Below, piece after piece: positions 1 to 8,774 of a stretch of DNA of 64,000 nt. Numbering within the stretch: position 1 is the stretch's first letter; each line of letters starts with the position of its first letter. The notes under the pieces were generated by a model, which made no database searches, was not told the DNA's origin, and saw only the letters and a program-made list of their open reading frames with translations. Source of the stretch: Legionella nautarum (GTDB taxonomy: Bacteria > Pseudomonadota > Gammaproteobacteria > Legionellales > Legionellaceae). Position numbers and translations under genes: made by a program. The DNA lies in contig NZ_LNYO01000024.1 of the NCBI RefSeq assembly GCF_001467895.1, forward strand, positions 62,001-126,000, in the 5' to 3' direction.

Positions 1-760
1 TATGCCCAAACTGGAATGTTTTAGCCTGTTTTTCTAAGAGAATTTGACTAGCAAAATAACTTGCGGCTAGTACAGCTAAGGCAATAGTAGAGACTGCAAA
101 CAAGGGTTTACGATTTTTAGGAAAACTCTCAACCCCTTTTTGCTCGTTGAATAGACGATGGGATTTATTAACGCGATGTTGCTTAATGAGTTGATACAAC
201 TCCTCAATTAAATTATCCAGAACTTGCCTGCCATCGGCGCGGCTATGTTGTTCGCCTTCGAAACCTGTAATTAGGCAATAATAAGCGAGTTCAAGGAGAT
301 CCAAATATTGATTGGGCCTTTGTTTGATGTAGTCAACAATGTCGAAGAATCGGCGTTGCGGACCTTTATCGTCTTGAGATGAAGGAGTAAACGCCTGAAA
401 TTCAGCGATTTTTCCATAGAGGCGAAGATAGTTTTTGCCAATCAATTCGTCAATGGTCGCGCAAAGTAGATAATGCGCGATGGCATCGAATTCTTCAGTG
501 TAGGCTTTGCTATTTAAACGACTATGGAATGCGCGCAATTCATGTTCAATATTTTCGCGGATACTGTTGATTGGAGGAAGTGAAGGAGTGACATACAAAC
601 GCTCTAATAAGGATAATAATGGACCCGCTGCTGCGACCAACAGATTGGTCGTAAAAGGAGCAATAAATAATTTAGAGCGATAATAGCCTTGTGGCATTTT
701 TTGAGTGCCAGGTAAAGATAGGGGGCTGACAAAAGAAGCCGAAATTTGCTCGGCAGCCAT
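1..760 (-). CDS. icmH: IcmH/DotU, Dot/Icm type IV secretion protein (3' end outside window)
   Basis: An open frame runs from ATG at 760 (GGAG seven bases upstream) to the left edge without a stop, giving 253 residues. The product looks like the DotU/IcmH/VasF family: the helical cytoplasmic domain carries the family's conserved stretch YLLCATIDELI and later YYCLITGFEG, and a single hydrophobic segment (about residues 222-242, AVSTIALAVLAASYF) near the C-terminus would anchor it in the inner membrane. In L. pneumophila IcmH is about 260 residues, so only a few codons should be missing. IcmH works with IcmF to stabilise the Dot/Icm core complex (family knowledge). The neighbour on the right is a divergent efflux pump, so no icmF lies upstream; it may lie beyond the left edge. 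Confidence 0.88.
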   Translation of the reverse strand, partial: MAAEQISASFVSPLSLPGTQKMPQGYYRSKLFIAPFTTNLLVAAAGPLLSLLERLYVTPSLPPINSIRENIEHELRAFHSRLNSKAYTEEFDAIAHYLLCATIDELIGKNYLRLYGKIAEFQAFTPSSQDDKGPQRRFFDIVDYIKQRPNQYLDLLELAYYCLITGFEGEQHSRADGRQVLDNLIEELYQLIKQHRVNKSHRLFNEQKGVESFPKNRKPLFAVSTIALAVLAASYFASQILLEKQAKTFQFGH

Positions 761-995
761 GGCTTTACTCCAAAGATGGTATTAAAATTATTATTTGCTG
801 CATTTGTTTAATGCTCTTCGGCCGCGATGAAACTAGACTAGGCCTGAGTTAATGGCAGAAAGAGCTTCTTGATAATACGTCATCTAAAATGCCTTGTCGA
901 TAAGAGATACGAAATTATTAAAGCCTCAAGTGATGGAATCTATTGACTGTTCCGAGTTAAAATAAATTGTCTTGAAAATAACCAGGTTAAATCCA

Positions 996-2198
996 ATGTT
1001 TGCCAAACTAATTATCGCCTTAACTCCTATGGTGCTCGCCTTGCCTTTGGCAATGGATATTTATGTGCCTGCTATCCCCCATCTCACTCAAGAGTTTCAT
1101 GCCACTGACACGCAAATGTTGATGACCTTAAATCTGTTTATGCTGAGTGCGGGCTTCATGCAATTAGTAATTGGGCCTATTTCTGATCATTTTGGACGAA
1201 GAAAAATTGCAATACTAACGACCTTGTGTTTTGCTTTGGGATCGATAGCTTGCGGTTTAGCAACCAACGTTAACGAGCTCATTGCTTATCGAATTATTCA
1301 AGCTTTAGGTTCTTGTGGCATGATAGTTCTGGGTTTTGCGATAGTTCGTGATCATTATGCTGGTGATAAAAGTGCAAAAGCTTATAGTTTTCTAAATGGG
1401 ATGATTTCGTTCTCGCCTATTTTCGCTACGTTTATTGGTAGTTATCTTGACTTATATTTAGGATGGTCATCGACTTTTTGGGCTCTATTACTTGTCGCAA
1501 TTCCAGCATTATTTACCGTTGGTTTTTGGTTAGACGAAAGCTTGCCACGCAGCCGGCGAACCCCGTTAACAACCAAAGTATTTAGACAATATCTCGATGT
1601 CATTCGTAACCAAGAATTTGCGATTTATACTTTGGCCTCGTCTTTTGGTCATTGTTATTTCTATTTATTCTGTGCTCTATCGCCTTATTTAATTATTCGA
1701 GTTTTAGAAATCCCTCAGACTCAATATGGTTTTTATTTCTGTTTTATGGGCATCTCTGTGTTAATTGGGAGTTTTATAGGCGGTTCCATTGTTGAGCGTG
1801 TGGGTATTTTTAAAACCTGCTTGCTGGGTTATTTTCTAAGTTTAATTGGCGGATTATGGATGTTAGTTTGGTATCTTGCACAGGGTTTAAGTATCCATAA
1901 CTTTATTTACCCCATGCTGGCTATCGGAATCGGCGGTTCCTTTAGCATGGGGGCTGGATCGGGTGGTGCAATGGCACCTTTCGAAGAAGCAAAAGGCGCT
2001 GCGGCTGCGGCTGGAGGAGCCCTACGTTTCTTATTTGCAGGTGTTGTAGGTTATTTTCTAATTAATAAAACAGTGGTTTCGACTTTACCTTTAGCCGTTC
2101 CTGCTGTGGTATTTAGTTTAATTGGCATGGGTACTCTTCTTTTAACATCTCGAGAAGCGGACCAAAATGCAGAGACTACCATAGTTAATATTGATTGA
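996..2198 (+). CDS. Bcr/CflA-type multidrug efflux MFS transporter
   Basis: The 400-residue protein has about twelve hydrophobic segments, as expected for a major facilitator superfamily pump. Near the start it has LAMDIYVPAIP, typical of the Bcr/CflA drug:proton antiporter group, and the loop 2-3 signature GPISDHFGRRKI. Motif C-like glycine-rich sequence follows in helix 5. I chose ATG 996, with CAGG ten bases upstream; an in-frame TTG at 972 has no ribosome-binding site. It is divergent from icmH and separate from the ahpC operon by about 105 bases. Substrate cannot be told from sequence; chloramphenicol, bicyclomycin or sulfonamides are typical for the family. Confidence 0.85.
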   Translation: MFAKLIIALTPMVLALPLAMDIYVPAIPHLTQEFHATDTQMLMTLNLFMLSAGFMQLVIGPISDHFGRRKIAILTTLCFALGSIACGLATNVNELIAYRIIQALGSCGMIVLGFAIVRDHYAGDKSAKAYSFLNGMISFSPIFATFIGSYLDLYLGWSSTFWALLLVAIPALFTVGFWLDESLPRSRRTPLTTKVFRQYLDVIRNQEFAIYTLASSFGHCYFYLFCALSPYLIIRVLEIPQTQYGFYFCFMGISVLIGSFIGGSIVERVGIFKTCLLGYFLSLIGGLWMLVWYLAQGLSIHNFIYPMLAIGIGGSFSMGAGSGGAMAPFEEAKGAAAAAGGALRFLFAGVVGYFLINKTVVSTLPLAVPAVVFSLIGMGTLLLTSREADQNAETTIVNID

Positions 2199-2254
2199 TG
2201 TAATCAATATATTCGATTTTACTTATCGTTCTTCTTTTTCTAAAGTAACAATAT

Positions 2255-2273
2255 AGAACTTAAAGCGGGTTCT
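2255..2273. promoter_or_regulatory. Inverted repeat upstream of ahpC, possible operator
   Basis: AGAAC and GTTCT face each other across nine bases, about 30 bases before the ahpC start. Peroxide-responsive genes are often under a dyad operator such as that of OxyR, but the spacing and bases here do not clearly match a known site, so this is only a candidate. Confidence 0.2.
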
Positions 2274-2303
2274 TAACTTTGCAGAACTTTAGAGGAGAGA
2301 AAA

Positions 2304-2843
2304 ATGATTAGAGTAGGTAACCAATTTCCCCCATTTAATTTGAAGGCAACAGTAAGTACTGAAATGACTGAGGCTTTTCAATCCATTTCTAACGAAACTT
2401 ATAAAGGTAAGTGGTTAGTTGTATTTTTCTGGCCTAAGGATTTTACTTTTGTTTGTCCCACCGAGATTGCTGCCTTCGGCGAGTTGAATGCCGAGTTTAA
2501 TGATCGCGATGCGCAAATTCTGGGTGCAAGTATTGACAGCGAATTTGTTCATTTAGCATGGCGCAATCAGCATCCTGATTTACGTGCACTCCCTTTTCCT
2601 ATGCTTTCAGATATTAAACGAGAGCTGACACAAGCCTTAGGTATTTTGGATGAAAAAGAAGGTGTGGCTCAACGGGCAACTTTCATCGTCGATCCAGAAG
2701 GGATCACTCGCTTTGTGATGGTGACTGATTTAAACGTAGGTCGTAACCCGCAAGAAGTACTGCGGGTGCTTGATGCTTTACAGACCGATGAGCTTTGTCC
2801 TTGTAATTGGAAAAAAGGTGAAGAAACAATTCATGCGGCTTAA
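2304..2843 (+). CDS. ahpC: Peroxiredoxin AhpC (AhpC2 type)
   Basis: A 179-residue 2-Cys peroxiredoxin that reduces peroxides and peroxynitrite in the cytoplasm. The peroxidatic cysteine is C51 in TFVCPTEI; C165 and C167 in ELCPCNW supply the resolving cysteine, an arrangement like actinobacterial AhpC that is recycled by AhpD rather than AhpF. A strong GAGGAG site precedes the ATG. ahpD follows after 12 bases, so the two are almost certainly one transcript. L. pneumophila is known to carry such an ahpC2-ahpD pair in addition to a separate AhpC1 (family knowledge). Identity as AhpC2 rests on the AhpD partner. Confidence 0.93.
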   Translation: MIRVGNQFPPFNLKATVSTEMTEAFQSISNETYKGKWLVVFFWPKDFTFVCPTEIAAFGELNAEFNDRDAQILGASIDSEFVHLAWRNQHPDLRALPFPMLSDIKRELTQALGILDEKEGVAQRATFIVDPEGITRFVMVTDLNVGRNPQEVLRVLDALQTDELCPCNWKKGEETIHAA

Positions 2844-2855
2844 GAGGAGTGAATC

Positions 2856-3368
2856 ATGCTCGAAATAATAAAACAACAATTACCGGAATTTGCTAAAGAT
2901 GTACGGTTAAATACGGCAAAAGTATTGGATTTGACGCAAACAGACGGTTTAACAGAACAGCAAATTATCGGTGCAGCACTAGCCGTAGCTTATCATTTGG
3001 GTGATAAATTAGTTTTAGCAGATTTACTCGAGATGAATAAGGAGGAAAAAATTGCTGAAGCTGCGAAGCTTGCCGCTAGTTTAATGGCAATGACTAATAT
3101 TTATTATCGCTTTGTTCATCTGAGTCATCATGCTGAATTAGCGCAAGTTCCAGCCGGTCTGCGTATGCAGGGAATGATGAACCCCGGGGTTGATCGCCTA
3201 ACTTTTGAAGTATTATCGCTGGCGGTATCGATTTTAAATGGCTGCGGTACATGCATTAGTGCTCATACGCGGCAACTGCAAGAGCAAGGTTTATCAGCGC
3301 AAGCGTTGGCGCGTATCGGTCGAATCGCAGCGGTAATTCATGCTGTTCATGTTAGTCTTAAATTATAG
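2856..3368 (+). CDS. ahpD: Alkylhydroperoxidase AhpD
   Basis: A 170-residue all-helical protein of the AhpD/carboxymuconolactone decarboxylase fold. The catalytic set of AhpD is complete: E118, C130 and C133 in GCGTCISAH, and H137, at the same numbers as in the mycobacterial enzyme. It acts as the thiol-disulfide adaptor that re-reduces AhpC, usually drawing electrons from a lipoamide system. AGGAG precedes the ATG, 12 bases after the ahpC stop, so the pair is co-transcribed. A hairpin about 80 bases downstream may end the transcript. Confidence 0.93.
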   Translation: MLEIIKQQLPEFAKDVRLNTAKVLDLTQTDGLTEQQIIGAALAVAYHLGDKLVLADLLEMNKEEKIAEAAKLAASLMAMTNIYYRFVHLSHHAELAQVPAGLRMQGMMNPGVDRLTFEVLSLAVSILNGCGTCISAHTRQLQEQGLSAQALARIGRIAAVIHAVHVSLKL

Positions 3369-3447
3369 GAGCAGTCTCTGTATTTGAAACGATGTCTGTG
3401 AATTACACATTGTAATCAGCCAGAACAAATTCTTAATGTACTTAGTT

Positions 3448-3478
3448 CTCTCCCCAAAGATTTTTGTTGAGGGGAGAG
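3448..3478. terminator. Hairpin between convergent transcripts
   Basis: CTCTCCCC and GGGGAGAG form an eight-pair stem around a T-rich loop, about 80 bases after ahpD. There is no clean T-tract after it, so a factor-independent terminator is possible but not certain. Confidence 0.4.
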
Positions 3479-3492
3479 AGAATCTAGATTAT

Positions 3493-3717
3493 TTAATTAT
3501 TTCCAGTATTAAATCGTAGTGGCTGATGATTAGTTTCAGTTTTGGCTTTATTTGTACATTGTTGTAATTGAGAATAAAAACCTACACCATTTGTTGATAG
3601 CGGAGTCCTTGCTCTAGAAGCAGCCATTTTCCTACTCTGTTCATGTACAAGCTTTGAGTCTTCATATTTTATGTTTAATAGACTATACGATTTGGTTTGT
3701 TGGAGAAACGCAACCAC
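3493..3717 (-). CDS. Doubtful small hypothetical protein
   Basis: A 74-codon frame starting at GTG 3717, 14 bases after the stop of the GGDEF-EAL gene and on the same strand. A shorter version from ATG 3627 (44 residues) has a better ribosome-binding site, AGGA four bases upstream. The product is polar, has no signal peptide, membrane segment or motif I recognise, and could be a chance frame in AT-rich DNA. It is listed because position and strand would allow it to be the last gene of the nosP operon. Confidence 0.22.
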   Translation of the reverse strand: MVAFLQQTKSYSLLNIKYEDSKLVHEQSRKMAASRARTPLSTNGVGFYSQLQQCTNKAKTETNHQPLRFNTGNN

Positions 3718-3731
3718 TGAGTCTTTAAATT

Positions 3732-5960
3732 TTAAAGTCTTTTCTCCTGAAGTATTTTTGTAATCTGCTCAGGATATACCGGTTTACTTAAAAGAAATCC
3801 TTGTACTCCATCACATTTTTTTTCCTTCAAGAAATTAATTTGTTTTTCTGTTTCAACACCTTCTGCTAACACTTTAAAATTAAAGCTGCGGGCCATTGCA
3901 ATGATTGCTTCAATAATGACTTCATCGCACTTTGAGCGTGAAATATTTTGGACGAAAGATTGGTCGATTTTCAAGCGGTCAAAATGTATTTTTTTGAGAT
4001 AATTGATGCTTGAATTTCCGGTGCCAAAATCATCGAGAACAATTTTTACGCCAATTTTTTTAATCCGATGAATCATTTGTTGAATCTCAACGTGAGTAAT
4101 AATCACATTTTCCATGATTTCAAGTTCCAGATATTCAGGGTTAACCCTATATTTTTTAATAATACTATTGAGCATTTTTGCAAAATTAGCTTGTTTTAAT
4201 TGTTGGGTGGTAACATTTATCGAAATTCGTATTAAAGGAAGTTTATTTTTTTTCCAAGTTTGCAGTTGTTTGCAAATTTCGTGAATCACCCATTCTCCAA
4301 TAGGAACTATAAGGCCAGATTCTTCTGCAATAGGGATAAAATCAAAGGGTGAAAGGATGCCTTTTTTGGGATTTTTCCAGCGAATAAGTGCTTCAACACC
4401 AACTAAATTTCGTTTATCCATGTCAAATTGTGGCTGATAAAGTAAGAAAAACTCATGATTGATTAGCGCTCGTCGTAATTCCGATTCAAGTTGTAATCGG
4501 TAACAGATATTTTCATTTAATTTAGGAGTATAGAATTTCAATTGATTTCCACCTTGTTCTTTCGCATGGTACATCGCCAAATCTGCATTTTTTAAGAGTT
4601 TTCCTGTTGTCTTTCCGTCTGTGGGATAAAGACTAATTCCTATACTGGTCGAGATCAGAATTTCACGCCCCGTGATATAAAATGGTTGGCTTAAAGATCT
4701 AAGTATTTTTTGAGCAACATTGACTACATCTTTCAATTTTTTAAACTCTGGAATAATCATGACAAACTCGTCACCACCTAGTCGAGCTAAAGTATCTTCT
4801 TCGCGCAGCAATTCGGAGAGACGTTTGGTTACTGCGAGTAACAAAGCATCACCCACTTTATGACTTAAGCTGTCATTGATCAATTTGAATCGATCCAAAT
4901 CAAAAAACAAAATAGCAAAAGCTTGATGTCGTCGTGCTGCAATGGCAATGGTCTGCTGTATGCGATCGGTCAGTAGTACACGATTGGGCAAATCAGTTAA
5001 TGAGTCATGAGTGGCTTGATGTTCAAGCTTTCTCTCAAGAAAAGCACGCTCGGTAATATCACGAAAACTCCAGACTCGGCCCACCGTTTTAGTATTTACA
5101 CGGTGGGGTTGAGAATAACATTCGATGATTTTTTCTTGATTTTTAAATTTGACAAGCTGCATACATGTGTCGTCTATGTGTTCATAAAGTTGATTAACCT
5201 TTTCGAGAAATTCATCGGATTTATTTAATAGACTTAGCATATATTTGAATAGTAAATCTTCATCTTTTACTTCTATAATAAATTGAGGGATATCCCAAAT
5301 TTTTATAAATTGTTGATTGTAATCAACGATTTTTTTTGATAAGTCAACAACCAAAATCCCGTTGGTAGATGATTCGATCGTTGCTCTAAGTAAAGAAAGC
5401 GATTGTTGCAAGGATTCGGTTCTTTCATTGACAATTCGATGAAGTGATTCCGTGTGACTTTTAGATTCTTTTGCCAGGATCCATTTTCTTGTTAATGCAC
5501 AAGCTAATTGTCTGACTGCAATCTTATCAAATGGTTTTTTAAGAATAAGTAAATTGTCACTCATTCCCAATTTTCGGACGGTTTCTTCCCAGGAATAATC
5601 AGAATAAGCCGTGCAAATTACGACTTGAATATCCTTATCAATTTCCCACATGCGAACTATGGTTTCTAAGCCATCCCAGCCTGGTGGCATTCGTATATCG
5701 ACAAAGGCGAGGGCATAAGGTTTTTTTTCTTCTAATGCAACCTTAACTTTCTCGACACCTTCACGCCCTTGTTCGGCTGTATCGATTTGAAAATGAGGTA
5801 ATAAATTTCGATGCTTGTGAGAATTATTTTCACCAAATAATTGCTCATCTAATTCTTTGAAAACTTGGGAATTTTCTTTAATGGACAAAACCTTGATAAA
5901 ATCCTGATGTATTGCAGGATTATCATCGATAACTATAATACGTAGCCTTTGATTATTCAT
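3732..5960 (-). CDS. Response regulator with PAS, GGDEF and EAL domains (bifunctional c-di-GMP enzyme)
   Basis: A 742-residue protein. Residues 1-155 form a receiver domain with phospho-acceptor D88 in FVDIRMPPG and K141-K142 near the switch face; a PAS domain spans about 185-305; GGDEF about 310-480 and EAL about 490-738. Both output domains look competent: RLGGDEF at 393-399 with inhibitory RxxD (REED, 386-389), and EAL at 523-525 with LDDFGTG, KIDQ, AEGVE and QG motifs intact. It should therefore both make and break c-di-GMP. The ATG overlaps the kinase stop by eight bases, indicating translational coupling. The closest known case is Lpl0329/Lpg0277 of L. pneumophila, whose balance is shifted by phosphorylation from the adjacent kinase (family knowledge). 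Confidence 0.92.
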   Translation of the reverse strand: MNNQRLRIIVIDDNPAIHQDFIKVLSIKENSQVFKELDEQLFGENNSHKHRNLLPHFQIDTAEQGREGVEKVKVALEEKKPYALAFVDIRMPPGWDGLETIVRMWEIDKDIQVVICTAYSDYSWEETVRKLGMSDNLLILKKPFDKIAVRQLACALTRKWILAKESKSHTESLHRIVNERTESLQQSLSLLRATIESSTNGILVVDLSKKIVDYNQQFIKIWDIPQFIIEVKDEDLLFKYMLSLLNKSDEFLEKVNQLYEHIDDTCMQLVKFKNQEKIIECYSQPHRVNTKTVGRVWSFRDITERAFLERKLEHQATHDSLTDLPNRVLLTDRIQQTIAIAARRHQAFAILFFDLDRFKLINDSLSHKVGDALLLAVTKRLSELLREEDTLARLGGDEFVMIIPEFKKLKDVVNVAQKILRSLSQPFYITGREILISTSIGISLYPTDGKTTGKLLKNADLAMYHAKEQGGNQLKFYTPKLNENICYRLQLESELRRALINHEFFLLYQPQFDMDKRNLVGVEALIRWKNPKKGILSPFDFIPIAEESGLIVPIGEWVIHEICKQLQTWKKNKLPLIRISINVTTQQLKQANFAKMLNSIIKKYRVNPEYLELEIMENVIITHVEIQQMIHRIKKIGVKIVLDDFGTGNSSINYLKKIHFDRLKIDQSFVQNISRSKCDEVIIEAIIAMARSFNFKVLAEGVETEKQINFLKEKKCDGVQGFLLSKPVYPEQITKILQEKRL

Positions 5961-7380
5961 TGAAAATTCCTTTACTAATTAGCTGCTTATGAATGGGTAA
6001 AGTCAAGATAAATCGCGCCCCTTTTCCTAGTCCTTTACTTTCTGCCTTGAGCGAACCTCCCATATCCTGAGCTGATAACGCAGAGCTATGTAAACCGAAG
6101 CCATGTCCATTTTCTTTGGTGGTAAAGCCAAAGGAAAAAATATGACCGAGATTTTCAGGAGAAATCCCCATGCCATTATCGATGACTTCAATGCCAATTT
6201 TTTGTGATTTTTTGTCATCGACAATAAATTTGATCGTTTTATCTTTTTTATTTTTATTACACAGGACGGCATCTTTAGCATTTTGAATAAGGTTGATTAA
6301 GATCTGCAGTAATTTCGATTTATCAGCCATAATACTAAGGCATTCGATATTTTTCTTATTTAATTTAATCAATTTATCTTGCGAAGGATTGGATGACATT
6401 TGCAAAGCAGTATCTATTAATTCTGGGATGAAAATTTTCTCAGGGATGCCGGATTCTCCACTGATTGATTGTTGAATCGATACAATATCTTTAATATGGA
6501 GTAAATCTTGATAGATACTCTCTATTTCTTCCAAGTTTTTTTGATGGTTATTTGAAATGATTTCGGTTAGGGCAATCAAATAGTTAGGGATTAGTTTACC
6601 TTTACTATCTTCACTTAAATAAACCGAAAGTGTATCGATATGTTCTTTAATCATGTTGACAATTTGAAACAGCTTATCATAATAAGGTTGTGTTAAACTT
6701 TCTTTCAATAAATTAAGAGAAATATTTGAGCTATTTAAGATATTACCTATATTATGCAGTATCGATGTGGCGACTTCTGACATACCTGCTCTGCGCGCTG
6801 TAACTAATAATTTTTGATTTAATTCTTTAATCTTCGCTTCGGTTTCTTTATCTTTATTAATATCGATAATAACACCTGTTAGCAGGTCGCCCTGTTTTTG
6901 ATAGTGGGCAATAATACGATACCAACCGTAATTGTCTTCACGATTCTTTAACCTGATTTCGCATTCATAATTTATTTTTCTAACCAAGCAGTTGGTCATT
7001 AGATTCTGAAGTTTTTTACGATCGTCAGGGTGAATAAATTGCAATAATTCTTTATAAGAAAAAACAGGTTTTAAAGGGTTTAAGTTGAAAATATTATAAA
7101 GTTCATTTGAGCCAAAAATATAATCTGTATTACCATCATATTGCCAATAACACAGGCGAGCTAAATGCTGTGCATGCTCAAGTTTTTCATTCAAAAGCAT
7201 CATTTCCCGAGAGGAAATATCCATCGAGCGATCTAACAAATAACGGTCTTGATCATTTTCTTGATAAGTTTTGTTAATACGAGAAAGAAATTCTTGCCAT
7301 TTCTCTAAGTTGGAGGGTAACTCATCGATATTCAATTCAGCTCGATTAAGTTGTCTTATCAATAACTTATGTATTTCCAT
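5953..7380 (-). CDS. PAS-domain histidine kinase, partner of NosP
   Basis: A 475-residue soluble kinase without membrane segments. A PAS domain spans about 65-180. The phospho-acceptor region has H209 in the motif SILHNIGN, which differs from the common HExxN box and resembles atypical NahK-type kinases. The ATPase domain has an N-box at 363-368 (NLIQNA), G1 box DNGMG (401-405) and G2 box GHGFGLH (425-431). It starts 22 bases after nosP with GAGG upstream and overlaps the next gene, so sensor, kinase and c-di-GMP enzyme are one operon. In L. pneumophila the equivalent kinase (Lpg0278/Lpl0330) is inhibited by NO-bound NosP and phosphorylates the GGDEF-EAL protein. Confidence 0.9.
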   Translation of the reverse strand: MEIHKLLIRQLNRAELNIDELPSNLEKWQEFLSRINKTYQENDQDRYLLDRSMDISSREMMLLNEKLEHAQHLARLCYWQYDGNTDYIFGSNELYNIFNLNPLKPVFSYKELLQFIHPDDRKKLQNLMTNCLVRKINYECEIRLKNREDNYGWYRIIAHYQKQGDLLTGVIIDINKDKETEAKIKELNQKLLVTARRAGMSEVATSILHNIGNILNSSNISLNLLKESLTQPYYDKLFQIVNMIKEHIDTLSVYLSEDSKGKLIPNYLIALTEIISNNHQKNLEEIESIYQDLLHIKDIVSIQQSISGESGIPEKIFIPELIDTALQMSSNPSQDKLIKLNKKNIECLSIMADKSKLLQILINLIQNAKDAVLCNKNKKDKTIKFIVDDKKSQKIGIEVIDNGMGISPENLGHIFSFGFTTKENGHGFGLHSSALSAQDMGGSLKAESKGLGKGARFILTLPIHKQLISKGIFNE

Positions 7381-7402
7381 AATCGCCTCAATTTAACCTA
7401 AT

Positions 7403-8548
7403 TCAAATTTCTGAAAAGGTTGTTAATGTCATTGTTTGGTTATGAAGTTTACAATCAGGGGTAACCAAGGGGGATAGTTCTCCATAGGAATAAAAACCTA
7501 CTTGGGTTGATCCAGTTGGAAATACTTCTAAGGTTGCTTCAGTTTCTTCTTCTGTTCGCTCTCCCAATAGTAGTCGTCGCCCAACACAGCTAATACTAAT
7601 AATAAGAACGGGGGAGCCATTTTCCCCCATGTGTTTTTTAGCAATTTCGCCTGCTTCGTTGGCACTGATGATTAAACGTTCAAAATTAGCCCGCATTAAT
7701 TGGGCATGGTAGCCGATGGGCATATCACCTGCAAAAATTAGCGATTGTGTTTTTTCATCGATACCTAAAATCGTACGAATAAGCGGTGTTTTTTCCTTTG
7801 AACTCATGTCTTTTATTGCCAAGGGGTAAAGTAAGCCTGAAGCAGGTAATTCGGCTGCCCTTTCACCGAGATATTCTTTATAAAGTAATAATGCTGGCCT
7901 GTTATCTAACTCGTAGAGAATATTCTTAGAAGAGCGAGTAATACGCCTTGCGGGCCCAAAAATATCCCATCCTGCTTTAGAAGCATGGCCAATGCGAATA
8001 TGGTCACCGTAAAATCCAGCACCTATCACGTGATTAGTGAGTATTTCACCATTAAAAACAGTCCAAGTATGTTTGAAATCACTCCCATCGCCAGCGAGGC
8101 CGCCTGTGATAATGAGAGGTTCTTTGGTAGCAGAATTTAAGCCTTTAACTAATTCGGAACCGTTAATTTGTAATCCATCCGATAAGACAAAAATACTTTG
8201 TAAATCGTCGGCGAGTAGCTGCTCAGTAATTGATGAACCGGCTGTGAATGAATCATCAGTATTATTGACTTTTGCTTTAGCAATGTTGATTCGGGTATTA
8301 GCAAATTTCACTATGACTACAGAAAGGCTATTGTCAAAAATATGCGCTCCAAAAATTTCACCCGCACTAGAACAGCCTAATATCTTGGATTTCTTATAAA
8401 AATTAGCTAGCTCTTTGATGGGTTGCGCATGATTTAAAAAGTTTGGCGCAGCAAATATCAAAATGAGAGTTTGTTCTGAATCTAATTCGGGAAAGTTTTT
8501 AAGGTTCCATCCTGTTTCTTGTATGTACTGAAATGCCCGTATTTCCAT
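7403..8548 (-). CDS. nosP: FIST-domain haem sensor NosP
   Basis: A 381-residue soluble protein with an N-terminal FIST domain (about 25-225; GGLAGDG and GAGFYGDHIRIG) and a C-terminal FIST_C domain (about 230-365; ending in QVGFYSYGELSPL, the usual FIST_C closing motif). Proteins of this kind next to a histidine kinase are NosP nitric-oxide sensors that bind haem b; the haem ligand cannot be assigned by eye. It is the first gene of a three-gene operon, with GGAG before the ATG. No H-NOX gene lies in the window. The identification rests on domain plus operon context. Confidence 0.86.
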   Translation of the reverse strand: MEIRAFQYIQETGWNLKNFPELDSEQTLILIFAAPNFLNHAQPIKELANFYKKSKILGCSSAGEIFGAHIFDNSLSVVIVKFANTRINIAKAKVNNTDDSFTAGSSITEQLLADDLQSIFVLSDGLQINGSELVKGLNSATKEPLIITGGLAGDGSDFKHTWTVFNGEILTNHVIGAGFYGDHIRIGHASKAGWDIFGPARRITRSSKNILYELDNRPALLLYKEYLGERAAELPASGLLYPLAIKDMSSKEKTPLIRTILGIDEKTQSLIFAGDMPIGYHAQLMRANFERLIISANEAGEIAKKHMGENGSPVLIISISCVGRRLLLGERTEEETEATLEVFPTGSTQVGFYSYGELSPLVTPDCKLHNQTMTLTTFSEI

Positions 8549-8774
8549 AGGGTCTCCAGTTTAGCGAGTTTATTATTAGTATGGTATAAAAACTCGCCTT
8601 CGGCCACGCTAAATAGTTTATTCACAAGAAACAGCGCTACTATTGCCCGCTATGGAGTCTAGAGTTGCTTAACGGATGACAGGTAAAAAGAAGTTAATAA
8701 TAAAATAAATAACTTATTCATGAGAGCCCTTAAAAGTTTTATACTGGATTTTTCGTCTTTAGTGTGAGTGCTTC

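Larger units (their letters stand above)
3369..3731. other. Intergenic region between ahpD and the GGDEF-EAL gene
   Basis: A convergent gap of about 360 bases. It holds one GC-rich hairpin (3448-3478) and one weak small reading frame on the minus strand, listed separately. I see no RNA gene or repeat copy in it. Confidence 0.5.

Noticed and set aside
8037-8399. 120-codon plus-strand frame inside nosP
   Set aside because: Antisense shadow of a conserved FIST-domain gene.
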